Shown: positions 8,242 through 17,431 of the stretch, piece by piece
How positions within the stretch are numbered: position 1 is the stretch's first letter
Layout of the letters: each line of letters begins with the position of its first letter
NCBI RefSeq assembly: GCF_036227125.1
Contig: NZ_CP109435.1
Location: 9,052,001-9,116,000 of the forward strand
Source: Streptomyces sp. NBC_01485
Lineage (GTDB): Bacteria > Actinomycetota > Actinomycetes > Streptomycetales > Streptomycetaceae
Direction: 5' to 3'
DNA: 64,000 bases
Program-made: the position numbers and the translations under genes
The notes under the pieces: model-generated
What the model was told of the DNA's origin: nothing
Databases searched by the model: none
What the model saw: only the letters and a program-made list of their open reading frames with translations

Positions 8242-9219
8242 ATGTACTCCCATTCATCCGCTCTGGCCGGTTTCGACGCCGTGGCCGGTTCCCGGATCGC
8301 GGCCGTCGCCGGCTTCCGCCCGGAACGGGTCGTCGGCAACGAAGCACTGGGGAGGGGCCTCGGCGTCACGGCCGACTGGATCGAGCGGCGGGTGGGCGTC
8401 CGCGAGCGGCGGTTCGCCGGACCGGAGGAGACCGTCACGGGGATGGCCGCCGGCGCGGCGGCCAAGGCGCTCTCGGCGGCGGGTCTCGCCCCCGCAGACA
8501 TCGACCTGCTGGTCCTGGCCACCTGCTCCATGCCGTCGCCCATGCCGAGCGGCGCGGCGTCCGTCGCGGCGCTCCTCGGTGTCCCGCACATCGCGGCCTT
8601 CGACGTCAACGCGGCCTGCGCGGGCTTCTGTTACGCCCTCGGCGTCGCCGACGGCCTCATCCGCTCCGGCACCAGCCGCCGCGCCCTGGTCATCGGGGCC
8701 GAGCGGATGACCGACTGGGTGGACCAGGAAGACGTGGACACCGCCACCGTCTTCGCCGACGGGGCCGGTGCCGCGGTCGTCGTCGCCGCGGAGCGGACGG
8801 GGATCCACCCGGTGGAGTGGGGCGGGGACGGCGACAAGGCCGAGCTGGTCGCCATCCCCGACCGGCACGGCAGCGTGACCATGCAGGGCCAGGCCGTCTA
8901 CCGCTGGGTGACCTCGGAGCTGGCCGCGGTGGCGGCGGCGGCCTGCGCGCGCGCCGGAATCGCCCCGGCCGACCTCAAGGGCTTCGTGACGCACCAGGCG
9001 AACCTGCGGATGATCGAGCGTCTGGCGACGACCCTCGGCGCCACGAACGCCGCCGTGGCCCGGGACATCGTGGAGACCGGCAACACCTCGGCGGCCTCCG
9101 TGCCGTTGGCGCTGTCCCGGCTGATCGACCTCGGCCAGGTCCGGCCCGGTGACCCGATCCTGCTGATGGGCTTCGGCGCGGGCCTCAGCTACGCGGCACA
9201 GGTGATCGTCTGCCCCTGA
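8242..9219 (+). CDS. beta-ketoacyl-ACP synthase III (FabH-like)
   Basis: 325 aa from ATG 8242 with GAGGTGA upstream. The catalytic triad is complete: Cys126 in NAACAGFCYAL, His251 in THQANLRMI and Asn281 in ETGNTSAASVP. The C-terminal GFGAGLSYAAQVI is typical. KAS III enzymes condense an acyl-CoA starter with malonyl-ACP; secondary-metabolism copies choose unusual starters or make ester and amide bonds. Next to a free ACP, a PPTase and reductases, this one probably primes the left-hand pathway. It has its own promoter region and could also serve primary lipid synthesis, though a housekeeping copy would be expected inside a fab operon. Confidence 0.9.
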   Translation: MYSHSSALAGFDAVAGSRIAAVAGFRPERVVGNEALGRGLGVTADWIERRVGVRERRFAGPEETVTGMAAGAAAKALSAAGLAPADIDLLVLATCSMPSPMPSGAASVAALLGVPHIAAFDVNAACAGFCYALGVADGLIRSGTSRRALVIGAERMTDWVDQEDVDTATVFADGAGAAVVVAAERTGIHPVEWGGDGDKAELVAIPDRHGSVTMQGQAVYRWVTSELAAVAAAACARAGIAPADLKGFVTHQANLRMIERLATTLGATNAAVARDIVETGNTSAASVPLALSRLIDLGQVRPGDPILLMGFGAGLSYAAQVIVCP

Positions 9220-9428
9220 CGGGGGCGAGGCGACGCGGGCGGCCCGCATTGCCTCGGACGCGCGGCGGGAAAAAGCGCCGGGGCCGTCGACGGCCGGATG
9301 GTCGGGGCATGCCACCGGGGCCGGGAACCGTCAACAACTATCGGGGTGCAGCGCCTCAGTTGGCGGTGAGTCTGGTGCTGCGCGTATATGGCTTTGTGGG
9401 TTCAGGGACGCCGCCATAAGGTCACGGC

Positions 9429-9791
9429 ATGTCTTTACGTCTTCGTCTGCGCCAAGCACTGCCGGAAGCGATGCGCGCCCGTGACAAGGTCGCGGTGAGT
9501 GCCCTGCGCGCGACACTTGCCGCGCTGGACAACGCCGAGGCGGTGCCCGTGGACGAAACTGAGCTCCGCGGCGTGGCCCTTGAACAGTCGCCGGTCGGTG
9601 TCGGCGTCACCGAAGCCGCGCGGTGCGAGCTGAGCGAGCGAGGTGTGGTGGAGGTCGTGCGCGCCGAGGCTGCCGAACGGCTGGAGGTCGCAGCGCAGTT
9701 GACCGCGCCCGCGCACGCTGACCGAGCCGCGCGGCTCCGCGCGGAGGCCGCCGTGCTGCATCGCTTCCTCGACGGTCCCGGCACCGCATAG
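9429..9791 (+). CDS. YqeY/GatB-like small protein
   Basis: 120 aa. The start SLRLRLRQALPEAMRARDKV and SALRATLAALDNAEAVPV resemble the N-terminal half of YqeY-like proteins, which share a fold with the tail domain of the Asn/Gln amidotransferase GatB. The second half is helical and Ala/Glu-rich. The family role is not established. It stands alone between the KAS III gene and the sugar transporter locus. Confidence 0.6.
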   Translation: MSLRLRLRQALPEAMRARDKVAVSALRATLAALDNAEAVPVDETELRGVALEQSPVGVGVTEAARCELSERGVVEVVRAEAAERLEVAAQLTAPAHADRAARLRAEAAVLHRFLDGPGTA

Positions 9792-9884
9792 GACACGGCG
9801 TCGTATCGCAGACGAAGCGAGGCGCGCCACGCCCGCTGCGCCCCTGGAGCGACGCGGCCGAGGTACTCGGGGCCGCTCCTCGCT

Positions 9885-10736
9885 TCACGCTCTGGCCGCG
9901 CCGGAGGGACGATCCGGTGGGACCGGCGCGTCGAGGCCGGTGAGGAGTTGGATGTCGAAGCCGCGGCGCGTGGGAGGGTAGCAGTGGCTGCCGTACTCGA
10001 CCGGACGGCCGCTCTGGTCGAGGGTCGTGCGGGTCAGGGTCAGCAGGGCTGTTCCCTCGGCGACGTCGAGCAACTCGCCTTCCTCCGCCGTGGCGGCACG
10101 TGCACCGATCGTGCACCGGGCGCTGTAGGCGAAGATTCCGGCCGCCCGCATCAGACCGTGCAGACCGACGGAGCCCAGCCGGCCGTCGTGCGGGCTGAAC
10201 AGGTCCGGGCCCAGCAGCTCGCGGGGAAGGTGGTTGCGGAGGCGGCCGATGCACACGCCGTCCGCGTACTGGAGCCGATCCAGGACCGTGACCTCGCTCC
10301 CCTCGGCGATCGCGAGAGCGGCCGCCACCTCCGGCGAGGCGGGCTCGGTTCCGTGGTGCAGGACCTCCGCCGCCGGGGCACGTCCCGCCTCGCGCAGATC
10401 CTCGTGCACGGCGGCGACGACGTCCATGGTGTGCGCGGCCCGGCCCTGCGCCACCAGGGTGCCGATGCCCCGCAGACGCACCAGCAGGCCCTGCTGCGTC
10501 AGCGACTTGATGGCATGGCGGACCGTGATCCGCGACAGGCCGATCTCCTCGGCCATCCTGGGCTCACTGGTCAACAGGCTGCCGGGCACCAACTGACCGT
10601 GCACGATGGCATGTTGGAGCTGATCGGCGAGTTGCTGGTGGAGCGGTGTCCGGCTCGTGCGGTCCAGGATGAGACCGGGGGGCGTGGAACCGCGTGGGTG
10701 GACATCCGGGTTTTCGTCCGGGTTTTCATCCCGCAT
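9885..10736 (-). CDS. GntR-family regulator, HutC subfamily
   Basis: 283 aa. Winged helix at residues about 28-95 (PLHQQLADQLQHAIVHGQL, SRITVRHAIKSLTQQGLLVR), then a UTRA effector-binding domain (EVTVLDRLQYADG, LLTLTRTTLDQSGRPVEYGS). HutC-type GntR proteins are repressors released by small metabolites such as sugar phosphates or amino-acid derivatives. It lies just downstream of the sugar ABC operon on the same strand, separated by a strong hairpin, so it is a plausible regulator of that importer, with its own transcript. Confidence 0.85.
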   Translation of the reverse strand: MRDENPDENPDVHPRGSTPPGLILDRTSRTPLHQQLADQLQHAIVHGQLVPGSLLTSEPRMAEEIGLSRITVRHAIKSLTQQGLLVRLRGIGTLVAQGRAAHTMDVVAAVHEDLREAGRAPAAEVLHHGTEPASPEVAAALAIAEGSEVTVLDRLQYADGVCIGRLRNHLPRELLGPDLFSPHDGRLGSVGLHGLMRAAGIFAYSARCTIGARAATAEEGELLDVAEGTALLTLTRTTLDQSGRPVEYGSHCYPPTRRGFDIQLLTGLDAPVPPDRPSGAARA

Positions 10737-10772
10737 CGCGTGGTCCTGACGTGTTCGGTGCCGCGCCTTCGA

Positions 10773-10811
10773 CCGGCTGGGGGGCGCTCCCCGTCGGCGC
10801 CCCCCAGCCGG
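10773..10811 (-). terminator. strong terminator of the ABC importer operon
   Basis: Two 15-bp perfectly paired arms (CCGGCTGGGGGGCGC and its complement) enclose a 9-nt loop. It sits 22 bp after the ATPase stop and before the GntR gene, separating their transcripts. Confidence 0.75.
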
Positions 10812-10832
10812 CCACTGCCACCTGCGCGCGCG

Positions 10833-11630
10833 TCAGCCGTTGGACTCCAACTGCATCTGGGCCAGTTCGGCCTCGAGGTGGGCCATGGCCTCGCCGCCGG
10901 CCATCAGGTCGGTGATCTGCTCGCGGGTGCGCTCGCCCTTGCGGAAGTCGTCGGCCTTCTGACCATGGATGAGGACGGCGAAGTGGTCGCCGACCATCAT
11001 GGCGTGGCGGACGTTGTGGGTGACGAGGATGACCGCGACGCCCTTCGCCCGGGCCTGCATGATGATCCGCAGGACGTGGGCCGCCTCCTTCACGCCGAGT
11101 GCCGCGGTGGGCTCGTCGAGGATGAGGACGTTGGCGCCGAAGTAGACGGCGCGCGCGATGGCCAGCGCCTGGCGCTCACCGCCGGACAGGCTGCCCACGA
11201 GCCGGGCGCCGTCGGTGACCCGGGTGATGCCGAGGGACTGCATCTCGCGCACGGCGATCTCGCCGGCCACCTTCTTGTCGAACAGCTTGAACGGGCCCCA
11301 CCCCTTGGTGGGTTCGGCGCCGACGAAGAAGCAGCGGCCGACGCCCATCAGCGGGAAGGTGCCGCCGAACTGGTGCACGGTGGCTATGCCCTGGGCGCTG
11401 GCGTCCCGCGGAGTGTCGAAGACGACCGGTTCGCCGTTGACCTCGATGCTGCCGGAGGTCGGCTTGTGGAACCCCGAGAGGATCTTGATGAGGGTCGACT
11501 TGCCCGCGCCGTTGTCGCCGAGCAGGCACAGCACCTTGCCGGCGTCCACCTCGAGGGAGATGTCCTGCAACGCGTTGGTGCCGAGGAAGGACTTGCTGAT
11601 GCCGGTCAGGCGCAGCAGGGGTGCAGTCAT
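10833..11630 (-). CDS. sugar ABC importer, ATP-binding protein (FrcA/RbsA-type, single domain)
   Basis: 265 aa from ATG 11630. Walker A LLGDNGAGKSTLIK, signature SLSGGERQALAIARAV, Walker B VLILDEPTAALG and the H-loop VTHN are all present. It has one nucleotide-binding domain, as in FrcA, rather than the two of RbsA/XylG. It powers import of a sugar or related polyol with the permease and binding protein encoded upstream; the start lies 2 bp after the permease stop, so the genes are coupled. The exact sugar cannot be read from the ATPase. Confidence 0.93.
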   Translation of the reverse strand: MTAPLLRLTGISKSFLGTNALQDISLEVDAGKVLCLLGDNGAGKSTLIKILSGFHKPTSGSIEVNGEPVVFDTPRDASAQGIATVHQFGGTFPLMGVGRCFFVGAEPTKGWGPFKLFDKKVAGEIAVREMQSLGITRVTDGARLVGSLSGGERQALAIARAVYFGANVLILDEPTAALGVKEAAHVLRIIMQARAKGVAVILVTHNVRHAMMVGDHFAVLIHGQKADDFRKGERTREQITDLMAGGEAMAHLEAELAQMQLESNG

Positions 11631-11632
11631 GG

Positions 11633-12691
11633 TCAGACCTTCTTGGGGCGGGAGGCGGACAGGGCGAGGCGACGGAACGTGTTGTTCATCAGGACGGCCG
11701 TCAGGATGAGAACGCCCAGGATCAGGCTGGCCCAGTCGGAGTTCCAACCGGTGTAGTAGATGCCCTGGTTGACGATGGCGAACGTCAGGGTGCCGAGCAC
11801 CACGCCGACGACCGATCCGTATCCACCGGTGAGCAGTACGCCGCCGACGACCACGGCGATGATCGAGTTGAAGACGAAGGACTGGCCGTTGGCGACCTGC
11901 GCGCCGTTGTAGAGGATCGTCTGGATCACGCCGACCAGGGCGGCGCCGAACCCGCTGCCCATGTACAGCGCGATCTTCACCTTGGCGACCGGGATGCCGG
12001 TGGCGCGGGCGCTCTCCTTGTCACCGCCGATGGCGAAGATCCAGTTTCCGTACGGCGTCAGCTGCAGCAGCACCGCCACGACGGCTGCCAGCGCGAGCCA
12101 CCAGAAGATCGCCACCTCGAACTGGCCGCCGATCAGCGTGCCGAAGACCGCCTTGGAGAAGGGGTCGGGGTTGATGGCGACGCTGGTGGTGCCGGTCGTG
12201 GCGCGGGACAGGCCGAGTGTGAGCCCGGCCAGTCCGGACAGTGTGGCCAGGGTGACCACCAGGGACGGGACATTGGTCCGCGTGACCATGATCCCGTTGA
12301 GGAGGCCGACCAGCAGCCCGAGGCCGAGTGCGCACACGATGCCGACGATCATCGGCGCGCCCCAGTGGCCGGACACGATCGCCAGCGTCATCGAACTGCC
12401 GGCCAGCACCGAGCCCACGGAGACGTCGAGTTCACCGGCGATCATCAGCAACCCGACCGGGATGGCCACGATGCCGAGTTCCGCGCCGATGTTCAGCCAG
12501 CTCGCCGCTCCTGCCGGGGCCAGGAACTTCGTGCCACCGAAGATCGCGAAGAAGACGAAGACGCCGAGTGTCCCGATGAACGCGCCACCCTCGGGGCGGT
12601 AGCCCAGTCGCCGCAGCGCGCCGACCGACTTCTTGGGTTGCACGGCAGCGGTCTTCGTTTCGTCCGGCGCCGCCGGAAGAGAGGTTGTCAT
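11633..12691 (-). CDS. sugar ABC importer, permease (RbsC/FrcC family)
   Basis: 352 aa with about ten hydrophobic segments. The family signature is PVGLLMIAGELDVSVGSVLA and the cytoplasmic loop IFAIGGDKESARATGIPVAK, which contacts the ATPase (EAA-like). It forms the membrane channel as a dimer for sugar uptake. It follows the binding-protein gene across a 107-bp gap that contains a long hairpin, and is tightly coupled to the ATPase gene. Confidence 0.93.
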   Translation of the reverse strand: MTTSLPAAPDETKTAAVQPKKSVGALRRLGYRPEGGAFIGTLGVFVFFAIFGGTKFLAPAGAASWLNIGAELGIVAIPVGLLMIAGELDVSVGSVLAGSSMTLAIVSGHWGAPMIVGIVCALGLGLLVGLLNGIMVTRTNVPSLVVTLATLSGLAGLTLGLSRATTGTTSVAINPDPFSKAVFGTLIGGQFEVAIFWWLALAAVVAVLLQLTPYGNWIFAIGGDKESARATGIPVAKVKIALYMGSGFGAALVGVIQTILYNGAQVANGQSFVFNSIIAVVVGGVLLTGGYGSVVGVVLGTLTFAIVNQGIYYTGWNSDWASLILGVLILTAVLMNNTFRRLALSASRPKKV

Positions 12692-12750
12692 GGGTTTGGT
12701 ACCACCTTTGTGGGTCTATAGATGTCCGGCACCTGCGAGTGCGTGTGGTC

Positions 12751-12790
12751 GAGGCGCCGGGCCCGGGAACGGTCCCGGGCCCGGCGCCTC
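12751..12790 (-). terminator. intercistronic GC hairpin between binding protein and permease
   Basis: 18-bp perfect arms (GAGGCGCCGGGCCCGGGA and its complement) with a 4-nt loop ACGG lie 8 bp after the binding-protein stop. Such a structure inside a transport operon usually terminates or shields most transcripts, giving more binding protein than permease. Confidence 0.7.
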
Positions 12791-12798
12791 CGTCCGGA

Positions 12799-13890
12799 TC
12801 AGCGGACGCCGGACTTGGTGCCCTCGATCGCTTGGGCGACGTTGTCCTTGGTGATCAGCAGCGGACCGGTCAGCAGCGGGTCCTGCGGCGCGAACAGTCC
12901 GTAGGCCAGGTACTGGTAGGCCATCGACACGGCGTAGAAGCCCTGCAGGTACGGCTGCTGGTCGATGGCGAACAGCTGGTCGCCGGCCTTGATCCGGTCG
13001 AGCTGGGACTGCGAGATGTCGAAGGTTCCCAGGTCGACCTTGTCACCGGCGCCGGCCTGCTTGATCGCGCCGGCGGCGCTGTCCGCGTCCTGGACGCCGA
13101 TCGTCACCAGCGCGTCGACGCTGCTGTCCTTCAGCAGCGCGCCCTTGATCGCCTGGGTGATCGCGGACGGGTTGCCGAAGTTCGACGAGGGCAGCGCCAG
13201 CTGCGTGGACTTGGCCCCCTTGCTCTTGGCGCCGTCCGAGATGCCGTTGCAGCGGGCCTCCGAGTTGGCACCGCCGGGGAGGGTGTTGACGCAGAGGATG
13301 TTCTTGGCCCCGCCCTCCGCGAACTTGATGCCGCCGGCCTTGCCCGCCTCGTAGTCGTCGGACCCGATGTACTTCAGACCGCCGACCTTCTTGGCCGCGG
13401 CGGACCCGCCCGAGTTGTAGATGAAGACGGGGACGCCCTTGCCGGTGGCCTGCTTGAACGCGGCGTCCTGGCTGTCGGGCACCCAGTCCGGGCCGACGAT
13501 CGCCGACGGGTTCTGCGACAGCGCGGTGAGCGTCAGCTTGGCCGCGTCCGGGCCGAGGTTGTCGTAGTTCTGCGGCCCGAGGAAGGTCACCTTGCCGCCG
13601 CCGGCCTCCACCAGCTTCGCCGCGTCCTCGCCACCACGCTTGACCGCCGACCAGAAGGGGTCGTCCGACTTGCCGCCGATGACGTATATGGAGATCTTGC
13701 CGCCGCTGGCCGCGGCGGGCTTCGACGCGCCGGTGGTCGCCGCTGCCGTGTCGTCCGTACCGCCGCTCTTCGCGGCGCCGCTGCTGCACCCGGCCAGGGT
13801 GGTCGCCGTCGCGGCGAGCAGGCCCACTGCGATCAGGACTCTGCGGGGAAGGCGGCCGGGCAGGTTCGGCCTGGTGTTCGTGCGTTCCAT
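12799..13890 (-). CDS. sugar ABC importer, substrate-binding lipoprotein
   Basis: 363 aa. The N-terminus is a lipoprotein signal: positive region (RPNLPGRLPRR), hydrophobic core and lipobox LAGC with Cys35 as the lipidated residue. A Ser/Thr/Ala-rich linker precedes a periplasmic-binding-protein type I fold (KISIYVIGGKSDDPFWSAVK; VGPDWVPDSQ; YIGSDDYEAGKAGG). This family binds ribose, fructose, inositol or autoinducer-like sugars. It is the first gene of the importer operon. Confidence 0.92.
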   Translation of the reverse strand: MERTNTRPNLPGRLPRRVLIAVGLLAATATTLAGCSSGAAKSGGTDDTAAATTGASKPAAASGGKISIYVIGGKSDDPFWSAVKRGGEDAAKLVEAGGGKVTFLGPQNYDNLGPDAAKLTLTALSQNPSAIVGPDWVPDSQDAAFKQATGKGVPVFIYNSGGSAAAKKVGGLKYIGSDDYEAGKAGGIKFAEGGAKNILCVNTLPGGANSEARCNGISDGAKSKGAKSTQLALPSSNFGNPSAITQAIKGALLKDSSVDALVTIGVQDADSAAGAIKQAGAGDKVDLGTFDISQSQLDRIKAGDQLFAIDQQPYLQGFYAVSMAYQYLAYGLFAPQDPLLTGPLLITKDNVAQAIEGTKSGVR

Positions 13891-14929
13891 GTGCGGAGTG
13901 CTCCTTCAGGTGAAGCCGGGACCGAGCGTGGGGCGAGGCCTGGACGGCATCGTGGATTGTGCGGCTTTGTGTAGCTATTTGGTGATTTGTCGGCATGCGT
14001 CAGGTGTGATCCTGGGCATGGGGGAGTATCGGGTTCCGGCCGCCCTCGGTCGAACGAGGGCTGGCGATGCCGAGGCGGTCGGCCGTCCGATCCGGGATCG
14101 GGCAGAGGGATCGGGTAGCGGGGTTCGGGCCGATGCGGGCGGGATGTGAGGTGGCGGGTGATCGCCGGGCTCGGGATGACTGCCGGCTACCCGGCAATCG
14201 CCTGGTAGGGCGTTTATCGTCTGCGGCTCGGTGACCTTTTAAAGCGCTTTATGTGCGGTGCGCAGAGCATGCTTCTGTTTCCGGGAGGTGTCAAGACTTT
14301 GTGAAGACATGTGAACCTGTTACCCGTTTCGGCAGGCTGCGTGGGCTTCCGGGTGGGGATGCGCGCTCCCGGGGAGTGCCGGTGGGTGAGGCGAAGCGCT
14401 GTTGGTGGTGGAGGGGCCCCGCGCCTCCTTGGTTACGGAAAGCAAACGACTTGATTGTCGCGCGGCCGCCCTCGCGCGGTGAGCTCGTCACCGGTACTCA
14501 AAGGGTGGTCAGGCCGATGCGATCATGCCATGGCGGTGGCCGTGCCGGCGCTTGCCGGTATTGCATCTGCGCATAGCGAAGTCGGTGATTTGGGCGATCA
14601 GCGGAAGGCGAAGGATCCAGCACATCGCCGGGCCGGGTGTCCGGATTCAGCGCTCAGCACGGTCTCGTGTCAATGAGGTGTCAACGCGGTATCGACGTCG
14701 AGGATGAGGTCCGGGAGCTGGTCGGGGGGCATCGGGCGGCTCGGACGGTGGCGTCGGCAGGATGCGGTGCTCCCGCCAGGACGGGGCCATCGTCGCGGCG
14801 GGCAGACGAAGGGGGTCGAGGCGGGAACGATCAGCGCGTACCTGTGCACTGCCTGGTGCGGGATGCGTGCGACGCTGTGCCCGGCCGGCACGGCGGAAGG
14901 CTATGCGGGCCGTTGGGTCCGGTCGGTGT
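13891..14929. other. promoter region of the importer operon; otherwise no gene
   Basis: About 1 kb with no credible coding sequence. It should hold the promoter reading leftward into the binding-protein gene, and it holds the LacI-type palindrome at 14240. Confidence 0.5.
14240..14251. promoter_or_regulatory. LacI-family-type operator palindrome
   Basis: TAAAGCGCTTTA is a perfect 12-bp palindrome with the central GCGC and flanking A/T expected for LacI-family sugar repressors. It lies about 350 bp upstream of the sugar-binding protein start. The adjacent regulator is GntR type, so a LacI repressor would have to come from elsewhere. Confidence 0.45.
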
Positions 14930-15285
14930 TCAGCAACAGCATGCCGCCGGGGTCTGGCCCATGAGCCGGGCCGCCGACTCGGCCTCCGTCTCGGGCGGGA
15001 TGACGGGCAGGTCCCAGCGGGCGGTGCCGTAGGGGAGTGACAGCAGCTTGTGCGGGCGAGTTCCGGGGTGAACCAGCCGACCTTGACGATGTGGCCGTCC
15101 ACGAGAGCCTTGCGGGGGAGGGCCGGCCGGCACTTCGGGTTGACCGCGATTCGGGTGATGCGGCCGCGCAGGGGGTCCAACACGGCGGTCGGCACGGGCA
15201 GTTCGGTCAGCAGGTCGCGGGAGATGCCGTCGGTCTTCGGAGCGAGACGCGCGGCCGGGGCCGCCACGGGCGACTCCGTGCGAGG
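14930..15285 (-). pseudogene. decayed DUF5994 family gene
   Basis: Translated leftward, one frame gives ISRDLLTELPVPTAVLDPLR, RITRIAVNPKC and VDGHIVKVGWFTPELAR. A neighbouring frame then continues HKLLSLPYGTARWDLPVIPP and ESAARLMG before a stop at 14930. This is the order of a DUF5994 protein, a small actinobacterial family of unknown role, but with a frameshift near 15055 and loss of the conserved Gly/Trp-rich block before SRDLL. It therefore looks like a dead copy. Confidence 0.65.
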
Positions 15286-15401
15286 TAGCGGACATGGTCC
15301 GGACCGGTCTCCGGGCCGCCTCCGCAAGCGGCCCGGGATCCGTCTCTCACCGCGAACGACCCGGCGTGGAAGCCGGTGTGCGATATGCCCTCGGTACGGC
15401 C

Positions 15402-15749
15402 CTAGAGCTGGAGCAGGCGTTGGGTGATCTCCCGGTACTGCCTCAGCGCGTGCCGGAGTTCCTCGGACTGGGCGTCGGGGTCCTGCTCGTCCCAGCCGGC
15501 GCGCAGCAGACGTCGCCGTTCCGTGAGGGCGTTCACGAGCTGGGCGGTGGCTTCGTCGTACGCGCCCTCCGCCTCCTCCAGCGCCTCGCGCGGGGTGTCG
15601 GCGAAGGTGTTGAGGGCGTGCCGGAGCTGCAGGAGGATCTTGTCCCGTTCGGCCGACGGGAGCAGCGGCTCCGGGCCGGCGGTGCGGCGTGCGGCGGGGC
15701 CACGGGTCTGTCCCGCGGGCTGCTGGGCGCGTGTCTGGTCGTACATCAT
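15402..15749 (-). CDS. conserved hypothetical helical protein
   Basis: 115 aa from ATG 15749. After a short Gln/Arg-rich start, the protein is strongly helical and charged: LLPSAERDKILLQLRHALN, AEGAYDEATAQLVNALTER and ELRHALRQYREITQRLL. This pattern recurs in uncharacterised Streptomyces proteins. Heptad-like spacing suggests a coiled coil or helical bundle. No catalytic motif, signal peptide or membrane segment is visible. It stands alone between the DUF5994 remnant and the biosynthetic locus. Confidence 0.65.
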   Translation of the reverse strand: MMYDQTRAQQPAGQTRGPAARRTAGPEPLLPSAERDKILLQLRHALNTFADTPREALEEAEGAYDEATAQLVNALTERRRLLRAGWDEQDPDAQSEELRHALRQYREITQRLLQL

Positions 15750-15846
15750 CGGATGCCGCTTCCGTTCCGCCCGAAGGCGTTCTCGGTCTTCTCGACGGCC
15801 TGTTCCAGGCTTCCGGAGACCCACTCGATGCTGCCCCGGCGCTGCA

Positions 15847-15879
15847 CTGGCAGCACGGCACAGGGCGCCGTGCTGCCAG
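15847..15879 (-). terminator. hairpin downstream of the minus-strand biosynthetic operon
   Basis: 13-bp arms CTGGCAGCACGGC and GCCGTGCTGCCAG flank a 7-nt loop. It lies about 220 bp after the ATP-grasp stop at 16103 and before the small helical gene, so it probably ends transcripts coming from the right. Confidence 0.5.
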
Positions 15880-16050
15880 TCAACGTCCGGCGAGGGTCCG
15901 TGTCAACGCGGTGTCAAGCGATCCGGGCCGCCTCTCCCTGAGTTCGCGGGAGTACGGTGGAAGGAGCGAGGGGACTTGGTACGCCGGTGTCCGGAACCGG
16001 TCTCGCCGTCCGGGCCGGCAGCGTCACACAGGCCGAACAGACCCTCGTCT

Positions 16051-16080
16051 ACACCGACACCGACACCGACACCGACACCG
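16051..16080. repeat. ACACCG hexamer repeat
   Basis: Five tandem ACACCG units lie just after the ATP-grasp stop. This is low-complexity sequence with no clear function. Confidence 0.6.
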
Positions 16081-16102
16081 TTACCGGGCTGGGGCGCGTC
16101 CT

Positions 16103-17431
16103 TCACTGTTCTTCGGCGTCCGCCTCTGCCTTCACCTCCACCGTCACGCCGTTCATCGCCTCGGCGGCCGCCTTGTCGGCCTGTGCCGTCGTGGCGGCGC
16201 CCAGGATGAGCCAGCCGACGCGTTGCAGGTTGTCCTGGGGGTCTCCCACCAGGTCCCCGGGGTTTCTCGTGGCCACGGCGGCGATGACGTGTTCGCCCTG
16301 CGGGAGACCGCTGATCCGCGTGAGTGTCCCGGCGTGGGGCGGGACCAGGAAGCGGATGGCCGCGGCGGCGTCGCGGCTCGGGGTGACGTCGGGCCGTATG
16401 CCCAGCGCTGTCTGGAGGTAGGCGCGGGCCTCGTCGACGCCGGTGGCCTCGGCGACCAGCGTCATGATGCTGTCGCCGGGCGGCCGGGCACCCACCTCGA
16501 TGACCTTCGCGTCGCCCCGGCTGTCGACCTTCACCTCGGTGTGCGCGACACCGTTGCGCAGGCCGACGGCGAGCACCGCCCGCGTTGCGGCGGTGAGTAC
16601 GGCGGTCTGTGCGTCGGGGGCCAGTTCCGCCGGGACCGTGTGGCCGATCTCGACCCGGCGGCTGTCCTGCGTTGTCAACTTCGCGGTGACCGCGAGATGG
16701 TGGACCTCGCCGTCGGCGATGACGGTCTCGACGCTGAACTCGTCGCCGTCCACGTACTCCTGGGCGAGGACGGTGCCGTCCAGGGTGATGCCGTGCGAGG
16801 GCTTGCGCGTCTCGGACCGGGCGAGCCGTGCGGCGGCCGGCAGTGCTTCGGCGCTGTGGACGACCGAGACGCCGATCGAGGCGGCGTTCTCGGCGGGCTT
16901 GACGACCAGCGGGAAACCCAGGCCGCTCTCCCGTACGAGGCGGGCGAGGACGGTGTGGTCCGGCGCGGCGAGCGTGCGCGGGGCGGGCACCCCGTGCGCC
17001 GCGAACGCCTCGGCCATCAGGCGCTTGTTGCGGCAGGCCGCCGCCCGCTCGGGGTCGTGGCCGGGCAGTCCGAGCCGGGCCGCCAGCAGGGTGGCCACGG
17101 GGGAGAGGAACTCCCAGCAGGCCACGACACCGTCGATTCCGGTGGTGCGGCAGAAGGCGGTGAGGTCGTCGAGCGCCCGGTCGGCGTCACCGAAGTCGGT
17201 GAAGACCACGCCGGTCATCTGCTCTTTCAGTTCGGGGCGGTAGTCCGCGTGCACGTCTTCGTGGGTGGCCACGAACGCCTCGACGCCGAGCTCGGCGGCG
17301 GCGCGCAGCAGGTCGTCGCCGGCGGCCACCGAGGCTTCGAGCAGCAGGACTTTCTGACCGGGCGTCACAACAGTCACGGCACTCACGGCACTCATGACGC
17401 TCACAGCACTCGCGGCACTCGCGGTACTCAC
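16103..17431 (-). CDS. ATP-grasp ligase (single domain)
   Basis: 442 aa. After a low-complexity Ser/Ala/Val N-terminus (about 22 residues) comes a pre-ATP-grasp domain, then the ATP-grasp fold: FPLVVKPAENAASIGVSVV (phosphate loop and Lys), VLAQEYVDGDEFSVETV (hinge, Glu) and AKVIEVGARPPGDSIM (metal-binding Glu and Arg near residue 310-320). Members form an amide bond by making an acyl phosphate, often between amino acids. Its start overlaps the MFS stop (ATGA), placing it last in the A-MFS-ATP-grasp operon. It probably joins an amino acid to the product or to a carrier protein. Substrates unknown. Confidence 0.85.
   Translation of the reverse strand: MSTASAASAVSVMSAVSAVTVVTPGQKVLLLEASVAAGDDLLRAAAELGVEAFVATHEDVHADYRPELKEQMTGVVFTDFGDADRALDDLTAFCRTTGIDGVVACWEFLSPVATLLAARLGLPGHDPERAAACRNKRLMAEAFAAHGVPAPRTLAAPDHTVLARLVRESGLGFPLVVKPAENAASIGVSVVHSAEALPAAARLARSETRKPSHGITLDGTVLAQEYVDGDEFSVETVIADGEVHHLAVTAKLTTQDSRRVEIGHTVPAELAPDAQTAVLTAATRAVLAVGLRNGVAHTEVKVDSRGDAKVIEVGARPPGDSIMTLVAEATGVDEARAYLQTALGIRPDVTPSRDAAAAIRFLVPPHAGTLTRISGLPQGEHVIAAVATRNPGDLVGDPQDNLQRVGWLILGAATTAQADKAAAEAMNGVTVEVKAEADAEEQ

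Noticed and set aside
14647..15861. 404-codon minus-strand open frame
   Set aside because: Only the DUF5994-like part is protein-like and it needs a frameshift; the rest is Pro/Arg-rich noise overlapping the helical protein gene.
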